A stretch of 64,000 nucleotides of DNA, taken from the NCBI RefSeq assembly GCF_900107135.1, contig NZ_FNOV01000003.1:248001-312000 (forward strand), in the 5' to 3' direction. Each line of letters begins with the position of its first letter. The stretch's first letter is position 1. This DNA is from Hymenobacter psychrophilus. Its GTDB lineage: Bacteria > Bacteroidota > Bacteroidia > Cytophagales > Hymenobacteraceae. Below are positions 51,129 to 60,438 of the stretch, piece after piece. The notes under the pieces are model-generated. The model made no database searches. It had not been told where the DNA came from and worked only from the letters and a program-made list of their open reading frames with translations. The translations under genes were made by a program, and so were the position numbers.

Positions 51129-52289
51129 TTACTCCGGTGGCTCGGTTGCTCCAGTTGCGGCCGGCAGCACGGCGGGCAGAGGTTGCTCAGTACGCGGCAG
51201 CCTATTCTCCAGCGCCGTTTTCGTATCCTCGGCCAACATCGTAGATAAGGCCAACTGCACCCGGCGCGGCAGCAACGCGGCCGTTGCCACACCGGCGCGG
51301 CGCGGGTTAAGGGCGGCGGCCAGCAGCGGCCCGGGCGCACCAGCCCCGAGCAGGGGGCGCAGGAAGTCGCGCATGGGTACGAATACCGAATCGAGGTAAG
51401 TAGGCTCGAAGGAGTAGGGCACGTGGCCGGCACCGCGCAGGGGCCGCAGTACGTTGGGCACCCCCACAGCCTGCGCGCGGCGGCGCAGCACCGCGCTGCC
51501 CGCCACTACCTGGGCGGGTAGCGGGCCGCCAATCAGGCCCCGGTTGTAGGGCACAATTCCGTCGCGGGTGCCCTGAATGCTGAGCAGCGGCACGTCGCCG
51601 GCCTGCAGCCAGCCGGCCTGGGCCAGCGCCCCGCACAGGTTGATGACGCCCCGCGGGCGGCTGCTGTAGCCAGCATAGCCGCCGCTGCCTTCGAGGCCTC
51701 CGAGCGCCGCCAGGTTCAGGTAGGCAGGTACTTCGGCGGCTTTATCGAGGTAGGCCGTTTGCAGCGCCATAAAGGCCCCGGCCGAAGAGCCACCCACAAA
51801 AATATAGCGGCCATCTACCTTGAACTGCCGGGCCTTGGCAGCATCGTGGCGGAAGAAGCGCACGGCGGCGCGCATGTCCTGGGTGGCCCGGATGGCGGCC
51901 CGGCCAATGCCCACGCTGTCGAAGGGGAAGAACAGCAGCCGGTAGTCGATGCTGGCGGCCGTGTAGCCGAGCCGGGCCAGGCGGGTGCACAGCTCCGTCA
52001 TCACCACATCGTCGCGGGTGCCGGTTACGAAGGCGCCCTCGTGGGCCAGCAGTACCAGCGGCCGGCGGCGCACGGTGTCGCCACTGGGCTCGTAGAAATC
52101 GAGGTACAACGGCTGGGTCTGGCCCAGCAGGCCGCTAACCTGGGCGAATTCGACGTTGCGCCGCACCTTTACCTGAGCGAACAGCGGGCGGTGGTAGCGG
52201 CCTTTGGTTGTGTCGGGCGGGGCGGGCTGGGCTTGCAGAGCCGGAGTCGCGAGGCCAATCGTCAGGAAGAGAAGCAGTAGAAAACGCAC
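51129..52289 (-). CDS. Secreted alpha/beta hydrolase (esterase/lipase type)
   Basis: A 386-residue protein with signal peptide (MRFLLLLFLTIGLATPALQA). The hydrolase core has LVLLAHEGAFVTGTRDDVVM (the usual HGG oxyanion motif reads AHEGAF here), YRLLFFPFDSVGIGRAAIRA, the nucleophile in YIFVGGSSAGAFMALQTAYL and the acid and His in LLSIQGTRDGIVPYNRG and GAGHVPYSFEP. This resembles the BD-FAE/hormone-sensitive-lipase type. The last 80 residues are a Pro/Ala-rich tail unlike any known domain. Periplasmic or secreted esterase; substrate unknown. Confidence 0.88.
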   Translation of the reverse strand: MRFLLLLFLTIGLATPALQAQPAPPDTTKGRYHRPLFAQVKVRRNVEFAQVSGLLGQTQPLYLDFYEPSGDTVRRRPLVLLAHEGAFVTGTRDDVVMTELCTRLARLGYTAASIDYRLLFFPFDSVGIGRAAIRATQDMRAAVRFFRHDAAKARQFKVDGRYIFVGGSSAGAFMALQTAYLDKAAEVPAYLNLAALGGLEGSGGYAGYSSRPRGVINLCGALAQAGWLQAGDVPLLSIQGTRDGIVPYNRGLIGGPLPAQVVAGSAVLRRRAQAVGVPNVLRPLRGAGHVPYSFEPTYLDSVFVPMRDFLRPLLGAGAPGPLLAAALNPRRAGVATAALLPRRVQLALSTMLAEDTKTALENRLPRTEQPLPAVLPAATGATEPPE

Positions 52290-52331
52290 GGTTTAGTAAC
52301 GAAGGATAGTAGGAAAGAGGTGCCGTTTGAG

Positions 52332-52361
52332 TTGTCGGTTATCAACGGACAGCTACTTTTG
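52332..52361 (+). promoter_or_regulatory. Promoter of ldcA, leaderless
   Basis: TTG at 52332-52334, a 19-base spacer and TACTTTTG at 52354-52361 match the consensus exactly. The ATG at 52366 is four bases further, so the mRNA would begin at or next to the start codon. Confidence 0.78.
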
Positions 52362-52365
52362 ACCC

Positions 52366-53271
52366 ATGTCTACTCTTGCTCCGCCCCCACTGCGCCCCGC
52401 CGACCAGGTGGCCATTGTCTGCCCGGCCCGGGCAGCTTCGCACACCGAGCTGGCCGCGGCCGTGGCCACGCTCGAAGGCTGGGGCCTGCGCGTGCGGCTG
52501 GGCGCGAGCACCAACATCAGCCAGCACCAGTTCGGCGGCGCCGACGAAGTGCGCCAGCGCGACCTGCAGCAGCAGCTCGACGACCCCGAAATCCGGGCTG
52601 TTTTCTGCGCCCGCGGCGGCTATGGCACCACCCGCATCATCGACGGACTAGACTTTGCGCGCTTCGCTGAAGCGCCCAAATGGGTGGCCGGTTTTTCCGA
52701 TATCACCACCCTCAACTGCCACCTGCTGGCCCGCGGCTTCCAGAGCATTCACGGCGTAATGCCGCTGTTATTCAACCAGGAAGGCGGGGCTGAATCATTG
52801 GAAAGCCTGCGGCGGGCGCTGTTTGGCGAAGAGTTGGCCTACGGGGTGCCGGCGCACCCGCTCAACCGGCCTGGCACGGCCACGGGCGAGCTGGTAGGCG
52901 GCAACCTGAGCATTCTGCAAACCCTCACCGGCACCGCCTCCGACACCGATACGCGCGGACGCATCCTGTTTCTGGAAGACATTGACGAGTACTGCTATGC
53001 CATCGACCGGATGCTGGTACACCTCGACCGCACCGGCAAGCTGGCCGGGCTGGCCGGGCTGGTGGTGGGCCACTTCACCAATCCCCAGGACAACGCCATT
53101 CCCTTCGGCCTTGCCCCCAACGAAATCATCCACCATTACGCCGCCCGCTACCAGTTTCCGGTGGCCCACGGCTTTCCCGTCGGCCACGAGCCGCAGAATA
53201 TGGCCTTGATAGTGGGCCAGCTGGTGCGGCTGACGGTGGACGAGGGGGGCACGCGGCTGATGACGGTGTAG
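52366..53271 (+). CDS. LD-carboxypeptidase (LdcA/MccF, S66 family)
   Basis: A 301-residue serine peptidase of the S66 family, which trims the terminal D-alanine from murein tetrapeptides during cell-wall recycling. The catalytic Ser lies in WVAGFSDITTLNCHLLARGF (about residue 108), the Glu in RILFLEDIDEYCYAIDRMLV and the His in QFPVAHGFPVGHEPQNMA. The ARGGYGTTRIIDGLDFARF stretch is a hallmark. No signal peptide is present, matching the cytoplasmic recycling role. A MccF-like detoxifying role is possible but has no support here. Confidence 0.94.
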   Translation: MSTLAPPPLRPADQVAIVCPARAASHTELAAAVATLEGWGLRVRLGASTNISQHQFGGADEVRQRDLQQQLDDPEIRAVFCARGGYGTTRIIDGLDFARFAEAPKWVAGFSDITTLNCHLLARGFQSIHGVMPLLFNQEGGAESLESLRRALFGEELAYGVPAHPLNRPGTATGELVGGNLSILQTLTGTASDTDTRGRILFLEDIDEYCYAIDRMLVHLDRTGKLAGLAGLVVGHFTNPQDNAIPFGLAPNEIIHHYAARYQFPVAHGFPVGHEPQNMALIVGQLVRLTVDEGGTRLMTV

Positions 53272-53317
53272 CTGGAGCCCGGCCGTCAGTTCAGACCAGG
53301 AAACGACGTGCGCTGGC

Positions 53318-54610
53318 CTAGGCGCTACCCTTCAGCAGCTCCGGCAGGCCTTCCTTATCAAACAGAATCCGGCCGATTTTCAGGCTCGACCAGCCGGGTT
53401 GGAGGCGGTAAGAAAACACCGGCCGGCCCTCCCGGAGGCGACATTCTATGCAGAAGGTGCGGCGGCCAGGCTGGGCGGGCAGCTGGCTTTCGAGCTGGAG
53501 CAGGTGGGTGGAAATCAGAAAGCACGAGTGCGGGAAGGCGGCCAGTCCGGCCACGGTAGCGCGGGTAATGTCGAGGGCATCGTCCACGTTGGTGCCCCGA
53601 AACAGCTCGTCGAACACCGCAAACACACGGTCCGGTCCCTGCGCAGCTTCCAGCACGGCCTTCAGATTGCGGATTTCGGCCAGAAAATGGCTGTAGCCGC
53701 CGCTGAGGCTGTCGGCGAGGTTGATGGCCACGACGATGGACGAGTAGAACGGCAGCCGGGCCACGGCGGCCGGCACGCCCAGGCCCGCGTGGGCCAGGTA
53801 CACGCACAGCCCCAGGGCCTTGAGCAGGGTCGATTTGCCCGACATGTTCGGCCCCGTCAGCAGCAGCACATTATCGTTGGGGTCGAGGTCGAGCGTGTTT
53901 TTCACCGGGGACGCCAGCAGCGGGTGGTAGAAACCGGCCAGGTGCAGGCCGGCGGGCTGAAACTCGGGAAACACGAAGCCCTGCTGCCACAGCCCCTTTG
54001 CCACCGACCAGCAGGCTTCCAGCCAGAAAAAGGCGGCCCAGAACGCGGCCAGTTCCTGCTCATCAACGGCGTGCAGCTGGCGGGCGAAATCTACCATCCG
54101 GCCCGCCGAAAACTGGTCCTGAGTAATAGCTTCGGCGGCCGAGCTCAGGCTGAAGCGTTCCAGAAACCGAGTAATGGTGGCGAGGCGGACGCGGGCGAAA
54201 GGCGGAAAATCGGTGGGGTTTAGGCGGCGGAAGTAGTGATGCTCCAGCCGGTGCAGAAACGCTATGGCCTGCACATAGCGGGCGCGGGTGCGGTAGCGCG
54301 CTTCCTCCGACACCAGCAGCCGCGCCGCCAGCCGCACCCGGTTGGTTTCCAGCACCAGCTGCCCGCTCACCACTTCGTGCAGAAACCGCTGCACCTCGGC
54401 CAGCTGGATGCGGGAGTAGCTGAACTCGCCGATGGCATCCCACTGCGCCAGCAGCGCCCGAAACACGGCCTGCTTCTGCGTCACCAGCTCCGCGCTGGGT
54501 GGCAGCTCCCGCAGCAGTTGGCGCACTGCCGTTTCTGCTTCGTGGCAGTAGGTAAAATTGAACAGCGGCAGGATGTCGGCATCAAGCCGCAGGTCATCAA
54601 CGAGAAGCAT
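53318..54610 (-). CDS. MutS-like ATPase (stand-alone)
   Basis: A 430-residue protein consisting mainly of the MutS core and ATPase domains (lever/clamp region to about 240, ATPase from about 250). It lacks the mismatch-binding and connector domains. Walker A is LLLTGPNMSGKSTLLKALGL, then a MutS-type loop VAINLADSLSGGYSHFLAEI, Walker B RVFAVFDELFRGTNVDDALD, and CFLISTHLLQLESQLPAQPG. Such short MutS relatives of Bacteroidota (MutS family DNA mismatch repair protein) have unknown function and are not the repair MutS itself. Start at ATG 54610; a TAGC repeat lies just upstream. Confidence 0.9.
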   Translation of the reverse strand: MLLVDDLRLDADILPLFNFTYCHEAETAVRQLLRELPPSAELVTQKQAVFRALLAQWDAIGEFSYSRIQLAEVQRFLHEVVSGQLVLETNRVRLAARLLVSEEARYRTRARYVQAIAFLHRLEHHYFRRLNPTDFPPFARVRLATITRFLERFSLSSAAEAITQDQFSAGRMVDFARQLHAVDEQELAAFWAAFFWLEACWSVAKGLWQQGFVFPEFQPAGLHLAGFYHPLLASPVKNTLDLDPNDNVLLLTGPNMSGKSTLLKALGLCVYLAHAGLGVPAAVARLPFYSSIVVAINLADSLSGGYSHFLAEIRNLKAVLEAAQGPDRVFAVFDELFRGTNVDDALDITRATVAGLAAFPHSCFLISTHLLQLESQLPAQPGRRTFCIECRLREGRPVFSYRLQPGWSSLKIGRILFDKEGLPELLKGSA

Positions 54611-54618
54611 ATTGTTGG

Positions 54619-54657
54619 AGCTGTTGGCTTTTAGCTGACGGCTGGCAGCCAACAGGC
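54619..54657. repeat. TAGC-type repeat, degenerate
   Basis: AGCTGTTGGCTTTTAGCTGA then CGGCTGGCAGCCAACAGGCT: heptads spaced as in the other blocks but more decayed, with the second half again the complement of the first. It is directly before the MutS-like start. Confidence 0.6.
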
Positions 54658-54791
54658 TTTATTCAGAGAGGTAAAATCCGACAATCAAGCAGCAAAAAAC
54701 ACTGGCACGGCCATAACGCGCAACGCCCCGGTAGCTTGCGTTGCCGAGGTATTTTCAGGCGAGCAACCCCCTTCGGCCCGCTCGCAATTGC

Positions 54792-56117
54792 TTACTGTCC
54801 GCTCCGCTGCCGGCGCAGGAAAGCCAGCACGGTTTCGTTGAAGAGCGGGCCGTTTCCCTGGGGGGCGTAGTGCGTCAGGCCGGGCAGAATAATGACCTCG
54901 CCCCTGGGAATATTCTGGGCGATGAGCCGGGTGTGGGCCTCCCGGATAATATCTTTCTCGCCGGCCAGCACCAGCACCGGGGCCGTAATGGTGCGGAGCT
55001 GCACAGGTGTCATCTGCGGATAGTTCAGCAGCATGGTGTTAAGCCGGCGAGCTTTTCGAAAATTCTGGTTGAACGGGCTAAGCAACGTAGCCATCCGCCT
55101 GTCTTTTCGGACTTTCTGCAGCATTTCGGGGTCGACGGCCGTCGTGTCGGCGTAGAGGTTGGCCCCCATCGTAACGAGACTGCGCACCTGGGCGGGGTAG
55201 CGCAGGGCCATGCTCAGGCCGGTATTACCCCCGTCGCTCCAGCCCACAACGTGCGCAGCCGGCACTTGCAGCTGCTCCAACAACGCGTGCATATCATCGG
55301 CGAACAGATCGTAGCTCAGCCGGCCCTTGGTAGCGGCCGACTGCCCCTGGTCGCGGGTATCGACGGCAATTACCCGGTACTCTCGGGCCAGCGCCCCAAG
55401 CTGCTGCCGGAAGCTGCTGATGGATTCGCCGTTGCCGTGTAGCAGCAGCAGCGGCTCTCCCTGGCCGTAGGTTTCGTAGTAGATCCGCGTTCCGTTTACC
55501 GTTGCAAAGCGCCCGGCGGCCGGGTTGCGGCCGTAGTTCACAATATGGAGCCCCCGCAGGCTGAAATAGCGGTTGCCGGTGCCGTCAGTGGCTACCTGGC
55601 GAACGAAGCTCGGGGTGGGGTAAAACGACCGCCAACCAGCCGGAATACCCATTGCTGAGGCGGGGAGGGCACCTTCAAAGTCGGAATTACGCAGCAACAC
55701 GGGCTCCCACTGGCCCTTGCGGCGCTCCACTTCCAGCTTGAAATCATCGAACCCGAATGGGCCATCCAGATAGGCCAGCCCTGCAATTTCCAACGAATCG
55801 ACCTGCTTGGGCACCTTCCCGCGAACGGTATAAACACGCCATTGCTTCTCCACTGCCTTTTCCGGCAAATAGGCAACTGTTAAAAACTGCTGCTTTGCGC
55901 CCCATGCCGAAACCATTATCCATGCGTCGGATTTGCCGGCTTGCGCAGTATCCACGCTGATGCGCGCTGTGAGCCGGTAGGGCAGCCCGGCATAGGGCTT
56001 GGCATCCACCTTCTGGGCAATACCATCCACAACTGCTTGCTGAAGCACCTGCTGGCTCCGGGCCGGCGCGGTGAGTGTCAGACAAAACAGGCTGGTTGCG
56101 AGTAGCGCACGTTGCAT
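54792..56117 (-). CDS. Secreted alpha/beta hydrolase with N-terminal beta domain
   Basis: A 441-residue exported protein. The ATG at 56117 gives MQRALLATSLFCLTLTAPAR then SQQ, a signal peptide; an earlier Met would hide it. The first 200 residues (RLTARISVDTAQAGKSDAWI, KVPKQVDSLEIAGLAYLDGP) are a beta-sandwich like carbohydrate-binding modules. From about 215, RIYYETYGQGEPLLLLHGNG, the oxyanion motif, then AAHVVGWSDGGNTGLSMALR with the nucleophile Ser and LVLAGEKDIIREAHTRLIAQ and LPGLTHYAPQ complete an epoxide-hydrolase-like fold. Ends FNETVLAFLRRQ. Substrate unknown. Confidence 0.87.
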   Translation of the reverse strand: MQRALLATSLFCLTLTAPARSQQVLQQAVVDGIAQKVDAKPYAGLPYRLTARISVDTAQAGKSDAWIMVSAWGAKQQFLTVAYLPEKAVEKQWRVYTVRGKVPKQVDSLEIAGLAYLDGPFGFDDFKLEVERRKGQWEPVLLRNSDFEGALPASAMGIPAGWRSFYPTPSFVRQVATDGTGNRYFSLRGLHIVNYGRNPAAGRFATVNGTRIYYETYGQGEPLLLLHGNGESISSFRQQLGALAREYRVIAVDTRDQGQSAATKGRLSYDLFADDMHALLEQLQVPAAHVVGWSDGGNTGLSMALRYPAQVRSLVTMGANLYADTTAVDPEMLQKVRKDRRMATLLSPFNQNFRKARRLNTMLLNYPQMTPVQLRTITAPVLVLAGEKDIIREAHTRLIAQNIPRGEVIILPGLTHYAPQGNGPLFNETVLAFLRRQRSGQ

Positions 56118-56141
56118 AAGTGGGGCGAAACAGGGGATAAT

Positions 56142-56177
56142 GAAAAAGCTCCGGCAACTTACGTCACCGGAGCTCTT
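56142..56177 (-). terminator. Terminator of the M28 peptidase gene
   Basis: On the reverse strand AAGAGCTCCGG pairs with CCGGAGCTTTT around a 12-base loop and runs into TTTCATT; it follows the peptidase stop by 33 bases. Confidence 0.82.
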
Positions 56178-56209
56178 ACCCCGCAATTTCAATTTGGAAG
56201 GTAGCCGCC

Positions 56210-57220
56210 TTACTCGCCGTAGATAACCGTCAGCACCGTCTGGCCCACGGCCTTCAGGGTGCGCCGGTCGATGATGCTCATGTTGTCCTTGGTGGTATGG
56301 TGATAGGGCTGGAAATCGCCGCTGGGCAGGAAGTCGAGAACGTCAATGGTGCGCACGCCAGCCTCGTTGGTATACCGGTGGTCGTCGTCAATTTCGGGGG
56401 AGTCAGCGTAGATAAAATAGTCGGAGAAGCCCAGTTGGGAGGCCGTATTCCAGACTTTCTCCACTACATCGGGAGCCTTCACCCGCGAGAGTCCCTCGCG
56501 ACTGAACTTGGCTCCCTGGGCTCCTACCATATCTAGCAAAATGCCGAAATTAGGCTTGTAGTTAGCCGGCACCACGTTTTTGGCCCAATACTGCGAGCCC
56601 AGGCACCAGCTGTCCTGGCTGCCGAGCAGGTTCTCTTTGTCGGCTTGCGTGACACCATCGTAGCCGTAATCCTCCGAGTCGAACAGGATGAAATCGACGC
56701 CCACGCCCGGCGCCAGGGTATCGGGCTGGGCGGCCAGCACACGCGCCAGCTCCAGGGCCACGGCCACGCCGCTGGCGCCATCGGAAGCGCCGTCGAGCGG
56801 GGCATTCTTGTTCTCGGTATCCTTATCGGCGAAGGGGCGGGTGTCCCAGTGGGCAAACACGGCCACCCGGCGCGGGGCGGCGGGGTGAAAGCGGGCGATG
56901 ATGTTGCGCGATTTGAGGATATTGCCATCGAAGGCCTTGGCCTCAAAAGGCTGCTCCTGCACCGTCAGGCCGTATTTTTTGAACTGCCCGATTATCCAGT
57001 CGCCGGTTTTCACGTGGGCCGTCGTGTTGGGCACCCGCGGTCCGAACGCTACCTGCCGGGCAGTGTAGGCGTAGGCCGAGTCGGCGTTGAAGGCGGGGGT
57101 TTTGGGCAGGGCAGCTTCGGCGGCGGCCGGGTTGTCGGCCGCATCCTTGTTACCGGGGCAGCCGGTGAGTAGCAGCAGTCCCGCCAGCGCGGCTGGGGCA
57201 ATTCGGAAAATGGTTTTCAT
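56210..57220 (-). CDS. M28-family metallopeptidase lipoprotein (glutaminyl-cyclase-like)
   Basis: A 336-residue lipoprotein. The ATG at 57220 gives MKTIFRIAPAALAGLLLLTG then CPG, with lipobox Cys21. The M28 zinc fold shows HWDTRPFAD (first His/Asp), PLDGASDGASGVAVALELAR (bridging Asp), LFDSEDYGYDGVTQADKEN (Glu/Asp) and FQPYHHTTKDNMSIIDRRTL (final His). SEDYG followed by WCLGSQYWA resembles the bacterial glutaminyl cyclases of this family more than true aminopeptidases. Acts in the periplasm or at the surface. Confidence 0.93.
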   Translation of the reverse strand: MKTIFRIAPAALAGLLLLTGCPGNKDAADNPAAAEAALPKTPAFNADSAYAYTARQVAFGPRVPNTTAHVKTGDWIIGQFKKYGLTVQEQPFEAKAFDGNILKSRNIIARFHPAAPRRVAVFAHWDTRPFADKDTENKNAPLDGASDGASGVAVALELARVLAAQPDTLAPGVGVDFILFDSEDYGYDGVTQADKENLLGSQDSWCLGSQYWAKNVVPANYKPNFGILLDMVGAQGAKFSREGLSRVKAPDVVEKVWNTASQLGFSDYFIYADSPEIDDDHRYTNEAGVRTIDVLDFLPSGDFQPYHHTTKDNMSIIDRRTLKAVGQTVLTVIYGE

Positions 57221-57366
57221 GGCGCTAAATGCTTGAGATAGGTAGATAAGAAGGGTGCCGCAAGCTACCAGCCGCAAGCGTTCTGTTTTACTAGCCTGCG
57301 GCCAGAACCGGCAAGCCTGAGAGTTGAAACTTGGCGCTTGCGGCCTATCGCTCGCCGCTTGTTCCG

Positions 57367-58890
57367 CTACTCCTCGCTATACGCCCAGTCGACGCCGGTT
57401 TTGGAGTCTTTCACCACGATGCCCTGCTGCTTGAGCGCGGCCCGGATTTCATCGACTTTACCGTAGTCTTTGGCCGTTTTAGCTTCCTGGTAGAAGTGCA
57501 GCGTCAGGCTCAGCAGGTCTTCGGCGCGGGCACGGGGCTCGTCGTGCAGGCCCAGCACGTTCTGCACCAGCGTGCGGTAGGTGGCAGTGGCTTCGGCCAG
57601 CGCTTCGGGGCTCAGCTGGGCCAGCGTATCGGGTTTGGCGGCGTAGCCGTTGAGCTTGCGCAGCAGGTTGAAGAGGCTGGCCAGCGTGCGGGCGGTGTTC
57701 AGGTCGTCGTTGAGGCCGGCAAAGCAGTCGTCAGCCAGCTTGCGCAGTTCGGTATCGGCAGTGCTGGTGTCGGCTTCTAACCTGTCTATTTTTGTAGGGC
57801 GCGCTGAATTTTCAGCCTCAAGTTTAGCCAGCAGGCGCAGGCCGTTCATTATTTTGCGGTAGCCCTTGCCAGCGGCTTGCAGGCCCTCGTCGGTGATATC
57901 GACGGGGCTGCGGTAGTGGGCCTGGAGCAGGAAGAAGCGGGACGTCATGGGCGAGTAGCCCTGGGTCAGCACCTCATTCTCGCCGCTGAAAAGCTGGCTG
58001 ATGGTGATGAAGTTACCCAAGGCCTTGCTCATTTTCTGGCCGTTGATGGTAATCATGTTGTTGTGCATCCACACCCGGGCCTCGTTGGTCGGGTGCTCGC
58101 AGGCCTGGCTCTGGGCAATTTCGCATTCGTGGTGCGGAAACATCAAATCCAGTCCGCCGCCATGAATATCGAACTCGGCGCCGAGATACTTGCGGCTCAT
58201 GGCCGAGCATTCGAGGTGCCAGCCGGGGAAACCTTCGCTCCAGGGCGAAGGCCAGTGCATGAGGTGGCGCTCATCGGCCCGCTTCCAGAGGGCGAAATCC
58301 AGGGGGCTGCGCTTCTCGTCCTGGCCCGTGAGGTTGTCGCGCGAGCCGGCCAGCAGCTCTTCCACCACCCGGTTCGAGAGCTTGCCGTATTCGCGGCCAG
58401 CAGCGTTGTAGGCCGGCACATCAAAGTACACCGAGCCGTTGGATTCGTACCCGAAACCGTTAGCCATAATCTGCTGCACCATCTCAATCTGCTCGATGAT
58501 GTGGCCGCTGGCACGGGGCGTGATGTCGGGCGGCAGGCAGCCCAGGGCCACCATATGGTCTTGGTAGAGGTTGGTGTATCCCTCGGCCACTTCCATGGGT
58601 TCTACCTGCCGGGCGCGGGCAATCCGGCCGATTTTATCCTCGCCCTCGTCGGCATCGTCTACGAGGTGGCCTACGTCGGTGATGTTGCGCACGTAGCGCA
58701 CTTTGTACTGTAGGTAGCGCAGGTAGCGCGTGAGCACATCGAACACTACCGGGCCGCGGGCGTTGCCCACGTGTGCCTCGCTGTACACGGTGGGCCCACA
58801 TAGGTACACGCCCACAAAAGGCGCGTTCAGGGGTTCAAACGGGGCTTTCTGGCGGGTAAGCGTATTGTAGAGCGCGAGAGGCTGAGTCAT
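57367..58890 (-). CDS. cysS: Cysteinyl-tRNA synthetase
   Basis: A 507-residue class I aminoacyl-tRNA synthetase. The HIGH-type motif is [20 protein letters not shown], with the zinc Cys in YLCG; further ligands are in [12 protein letters not shown] and [14 protein letters not shown]. The KMSKS loop reads [14 protein letters not shown], a normal variant. N-terminal [20 protein letters not shown] is standard. It charges tRNA-Cys and so sets the supply sensed by any Cys-codon leader such as that at 47132. The 296 bases upstream hold a TAGC repeat and a -7 element; nothing else was recognised. Confidence 0.97.
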   Translation of the reverse strand: MTQPLALYNTLTRQKAPFEPLNAPFVGVYLCGPTVYSEAHVGNARGPVVFDVLTRYLRYLQYKVRYVRNITDVGHLVDDADEGEDKIGRIARARQVEPMEVAEGYTNLYQDHMVALGCLPPDITPRASGHIIEQIEMVQQIMANGFGYESNGSVYFDVPAYNAAGREYGKLSNRVVEELLAGSRDNLTGQDEKRSPLDFALWKRADERHLMHWPSPWSEGFPGWHLECSAMSRKYLGAEFDIHGGGLDLMFPHHECEIAQSQACEHPTNEARVWMHNNMITINGQKMSKALGNFITISQLFSGENEVLTQGYSPMTSRFFLLQAHYRSPVDITDEGLQAAGKGYRKIMNGLRLLAKLEAENSARPTKIDRLEADTSTADTELRKLADDCFAGLNDDLNTARTLASLFNLLRKLNGYAAKPDTLAQLSPEALAEATATYRTLVQNVLGLHDEPRARAEDLLSLTLHFYQEAKTAKDYGKVDEIRAALKQQGIVVKDSKTGVDWAYSEE

Positions 58891-58896
58891 ATTTTG

Positions 58897-58928
58897 AGCT
58901 ATTAGCTACTAGCTTTCAGCTGATAGCT
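58897..58928. repeat. TAGC-heptad repeat before cysS
   Basis: AGCTATTAGCTACTAGCTTT then CAGCTGATAGCTTT: four or five heptads with the family's AGCT core, six bases upstream of the cysS start. Only one half of the two-part block seen elsewhere is present. Confidence 0.65.
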
Positions 58929-58992
58929 TTCGTTTCCTGACAGATAATTCCACTCTTGCTAAAGCGGCGTTTGGGCGTGAGCGTGTGTAGTG

Positions 58993-59000
58993 CAAAAGTA
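58993..59000 (-). promoter_or_regulatory. -7 element (TACTTTTG) for cysS
   Basis: On the reverse strand TACTTTTG fits TAnnTTTG about 100 bases before the cysS start, with CTG in place of TTG 19 bases further upstream. Confidence 0.55.
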
Positions 59001-59187
59001 ACGGCAGTTTCGCAGAGTGCAGAGGGACCGGAAAACAACTACGAACCGGCCCGAATTATAGAGAACAAAGTCTAAAAGCCAACTCAAAAGGCACAAAACT
59101 CCAGCCAGTCAGTCTATAAAGTTCAATCAGCAGTTTATAAAGACGGGTAACCAGTATAAAATAGCGGGCTGACTGAACGGCCCCCGG

Positions 59188-60330
59188 TTACTGCGGCTCG
59201 TCTTTCGGCTTCAACTGGTAAGTAGCCGTAGTCGGGAAGTGGTCGGAGTAGGGAATTTCGTAGTTCACCCAAAAGTCGCGCACCTGCCAGCGAGGGCTGG
59301 CGAACTGGTTGTCAATGCGCAGGAAGGGGATGCGGCCGTTGTAGGTGCTGCCCACGCCGTTGCCCACGCTGGTCCAGGCGTTCTGGAAGTTGTCGGCCAG
59401 CTGGTCGTAGCTGTAGCTGTAGGGCACGTCGTTGAGGTCGGCGCAGAGCAGCATTGGGTACGGACACTTGGCGAAGCGGGCCAGCAGCGTATCAATCTGC
59501 GCATGCCGCAGCACGGCCCCGCGCTTAAAGCGCCGCAGCAGCCCCAGGCCCTTCTTTTTCAGACCCGACTTGCTGGAGTAGCTGTCCACGATGTCGCGCT
59601 CTTCCATGCTCATGCTTTGCAAATGGAAGCTATACACCCGGATGGTGTCGTGGCTGGGCAGGCGCACATCCACCCACATGCCATGGTTCTGCGTCAGCTT
59701 GCCAAACTGAATAGTGCCTTTATTGACGATGGGATGGCGCGAGAAAATGGCCATGCCAAATTCGGCCCCGGCGCTGTTGGTGAGGGTTTTCGACAGAAAC
59801 GCCTCGCGCCCGGCCCCCTTGCCCAGCTTCTCCACGGTCCGGAACACATTGCCATCGGCCGATTTGGTGCCGGCCGGCTCATTATAAAACTCCTGCAGAC
59901 ACAGCACGTCGGCCTTGCTTTCGGCCAGCCAGCGCACCATCTCTTTCGATGATTGCAGGCCCTCGTTGCGCAACTGCGGGTACACGTTGAAGATGCGCAC
60001 GTTGGCCGACAGCACCTGCACCACGGGGCCGGCCGTGGCCGGCTCGGCGGCCGTGGTCAGGCGCAACGGGTGCAGGGCCAGTCCGCGCTGGAAATGGGGC
60101 CACGTGAGCACGGCCAGCGCCAGCGGCAGCAGCGCCACCGGCCAGCGGCGCAGCAGCCAGTAGCCGGCCGCCAGCAGGTTCAGGCCCAGGGCCACGGGCA
60201 GCGTGAGGGCCCCAAAAATGGCCGGCCAGAAGGTGTAAGCGGGTATCTGCGCACAGGCAATGGCCAGCAGCACCCATCCCATCACCAGCAAAGTGCACTT
60301 GAAAGCAAACGAACGACGCACGGGCAACAC
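59188..60330 (-). CDS. Membrane-anchored endonuclease/exonuclease/phosphatase-family protein
   Basis: A 380-residue protein. Residues 1-85 contain three hydrophobic segments (CTLLVMGWVLLAIACAQIPA, FWPAIFGALTLPVALGLNLL, VALLPLALAVLTWP). From about 105 an EEP domain follows: VVQVLSANVRIFNVYPQLRN (metal Asn), ADVLCLQEFYNE (metal Glu), IFSRHPIVNKGTIQFG, VYSFHLQSMSMEERDI, and YPMLLCADLNDVPYSYSYDQ (D-x-N) with a final SDHFPTTATYQL (SDH). The catalytic set is complete; the active site would face the periplasm. Members are nucleases, phosphodiesterases or lipid phosphatases; this one cannot be told. Confidence 0.9.
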   Translation of the reverse strand: MLPVRRSFAFKCTLLVMGWVLLAIACAQIPAYTFWPAIFGALTLPVALGLNLLAAGYWLLRRWPVALLPLALAVLTWPHFQRGLALHPLRLTTAAEPATAGPVVQVLSANVRIFNVYPQLRNEGLQSSKEMVRWLAESKADVLCLQEFYNEPAGTKSADGNVFRTVEKLGKGAGREAFLSKTLTNSAGAEFGMAIFSRHPIVNKGTIQFGKLTQNHGMWVDVRLPSHDTIRVYSFHLQSMSMEERDIVDSYSSKSGLKKKGLGLLRRFKRGAVLRHAQIDTLLARFAKCPYPMLLCADLNDVPYSYSYDQLADNFQNAWTSVGNGVGSTYNGRIPFLRIDNQFASPRWQVRDFWVNYEIPYSDHFPTTATYQLKPKDEPQ

Positions 60331-60438
60331 TTTTCTACGAACCTGAAGCAGACGGGTAAAGGTAGCCCTTCCGCGCCGGGAGTTGCCGCCGCCGTTGCAG
60401 ATATTGCGGGCTCTTAATCACTTCTTGCTTCGCTTTGT

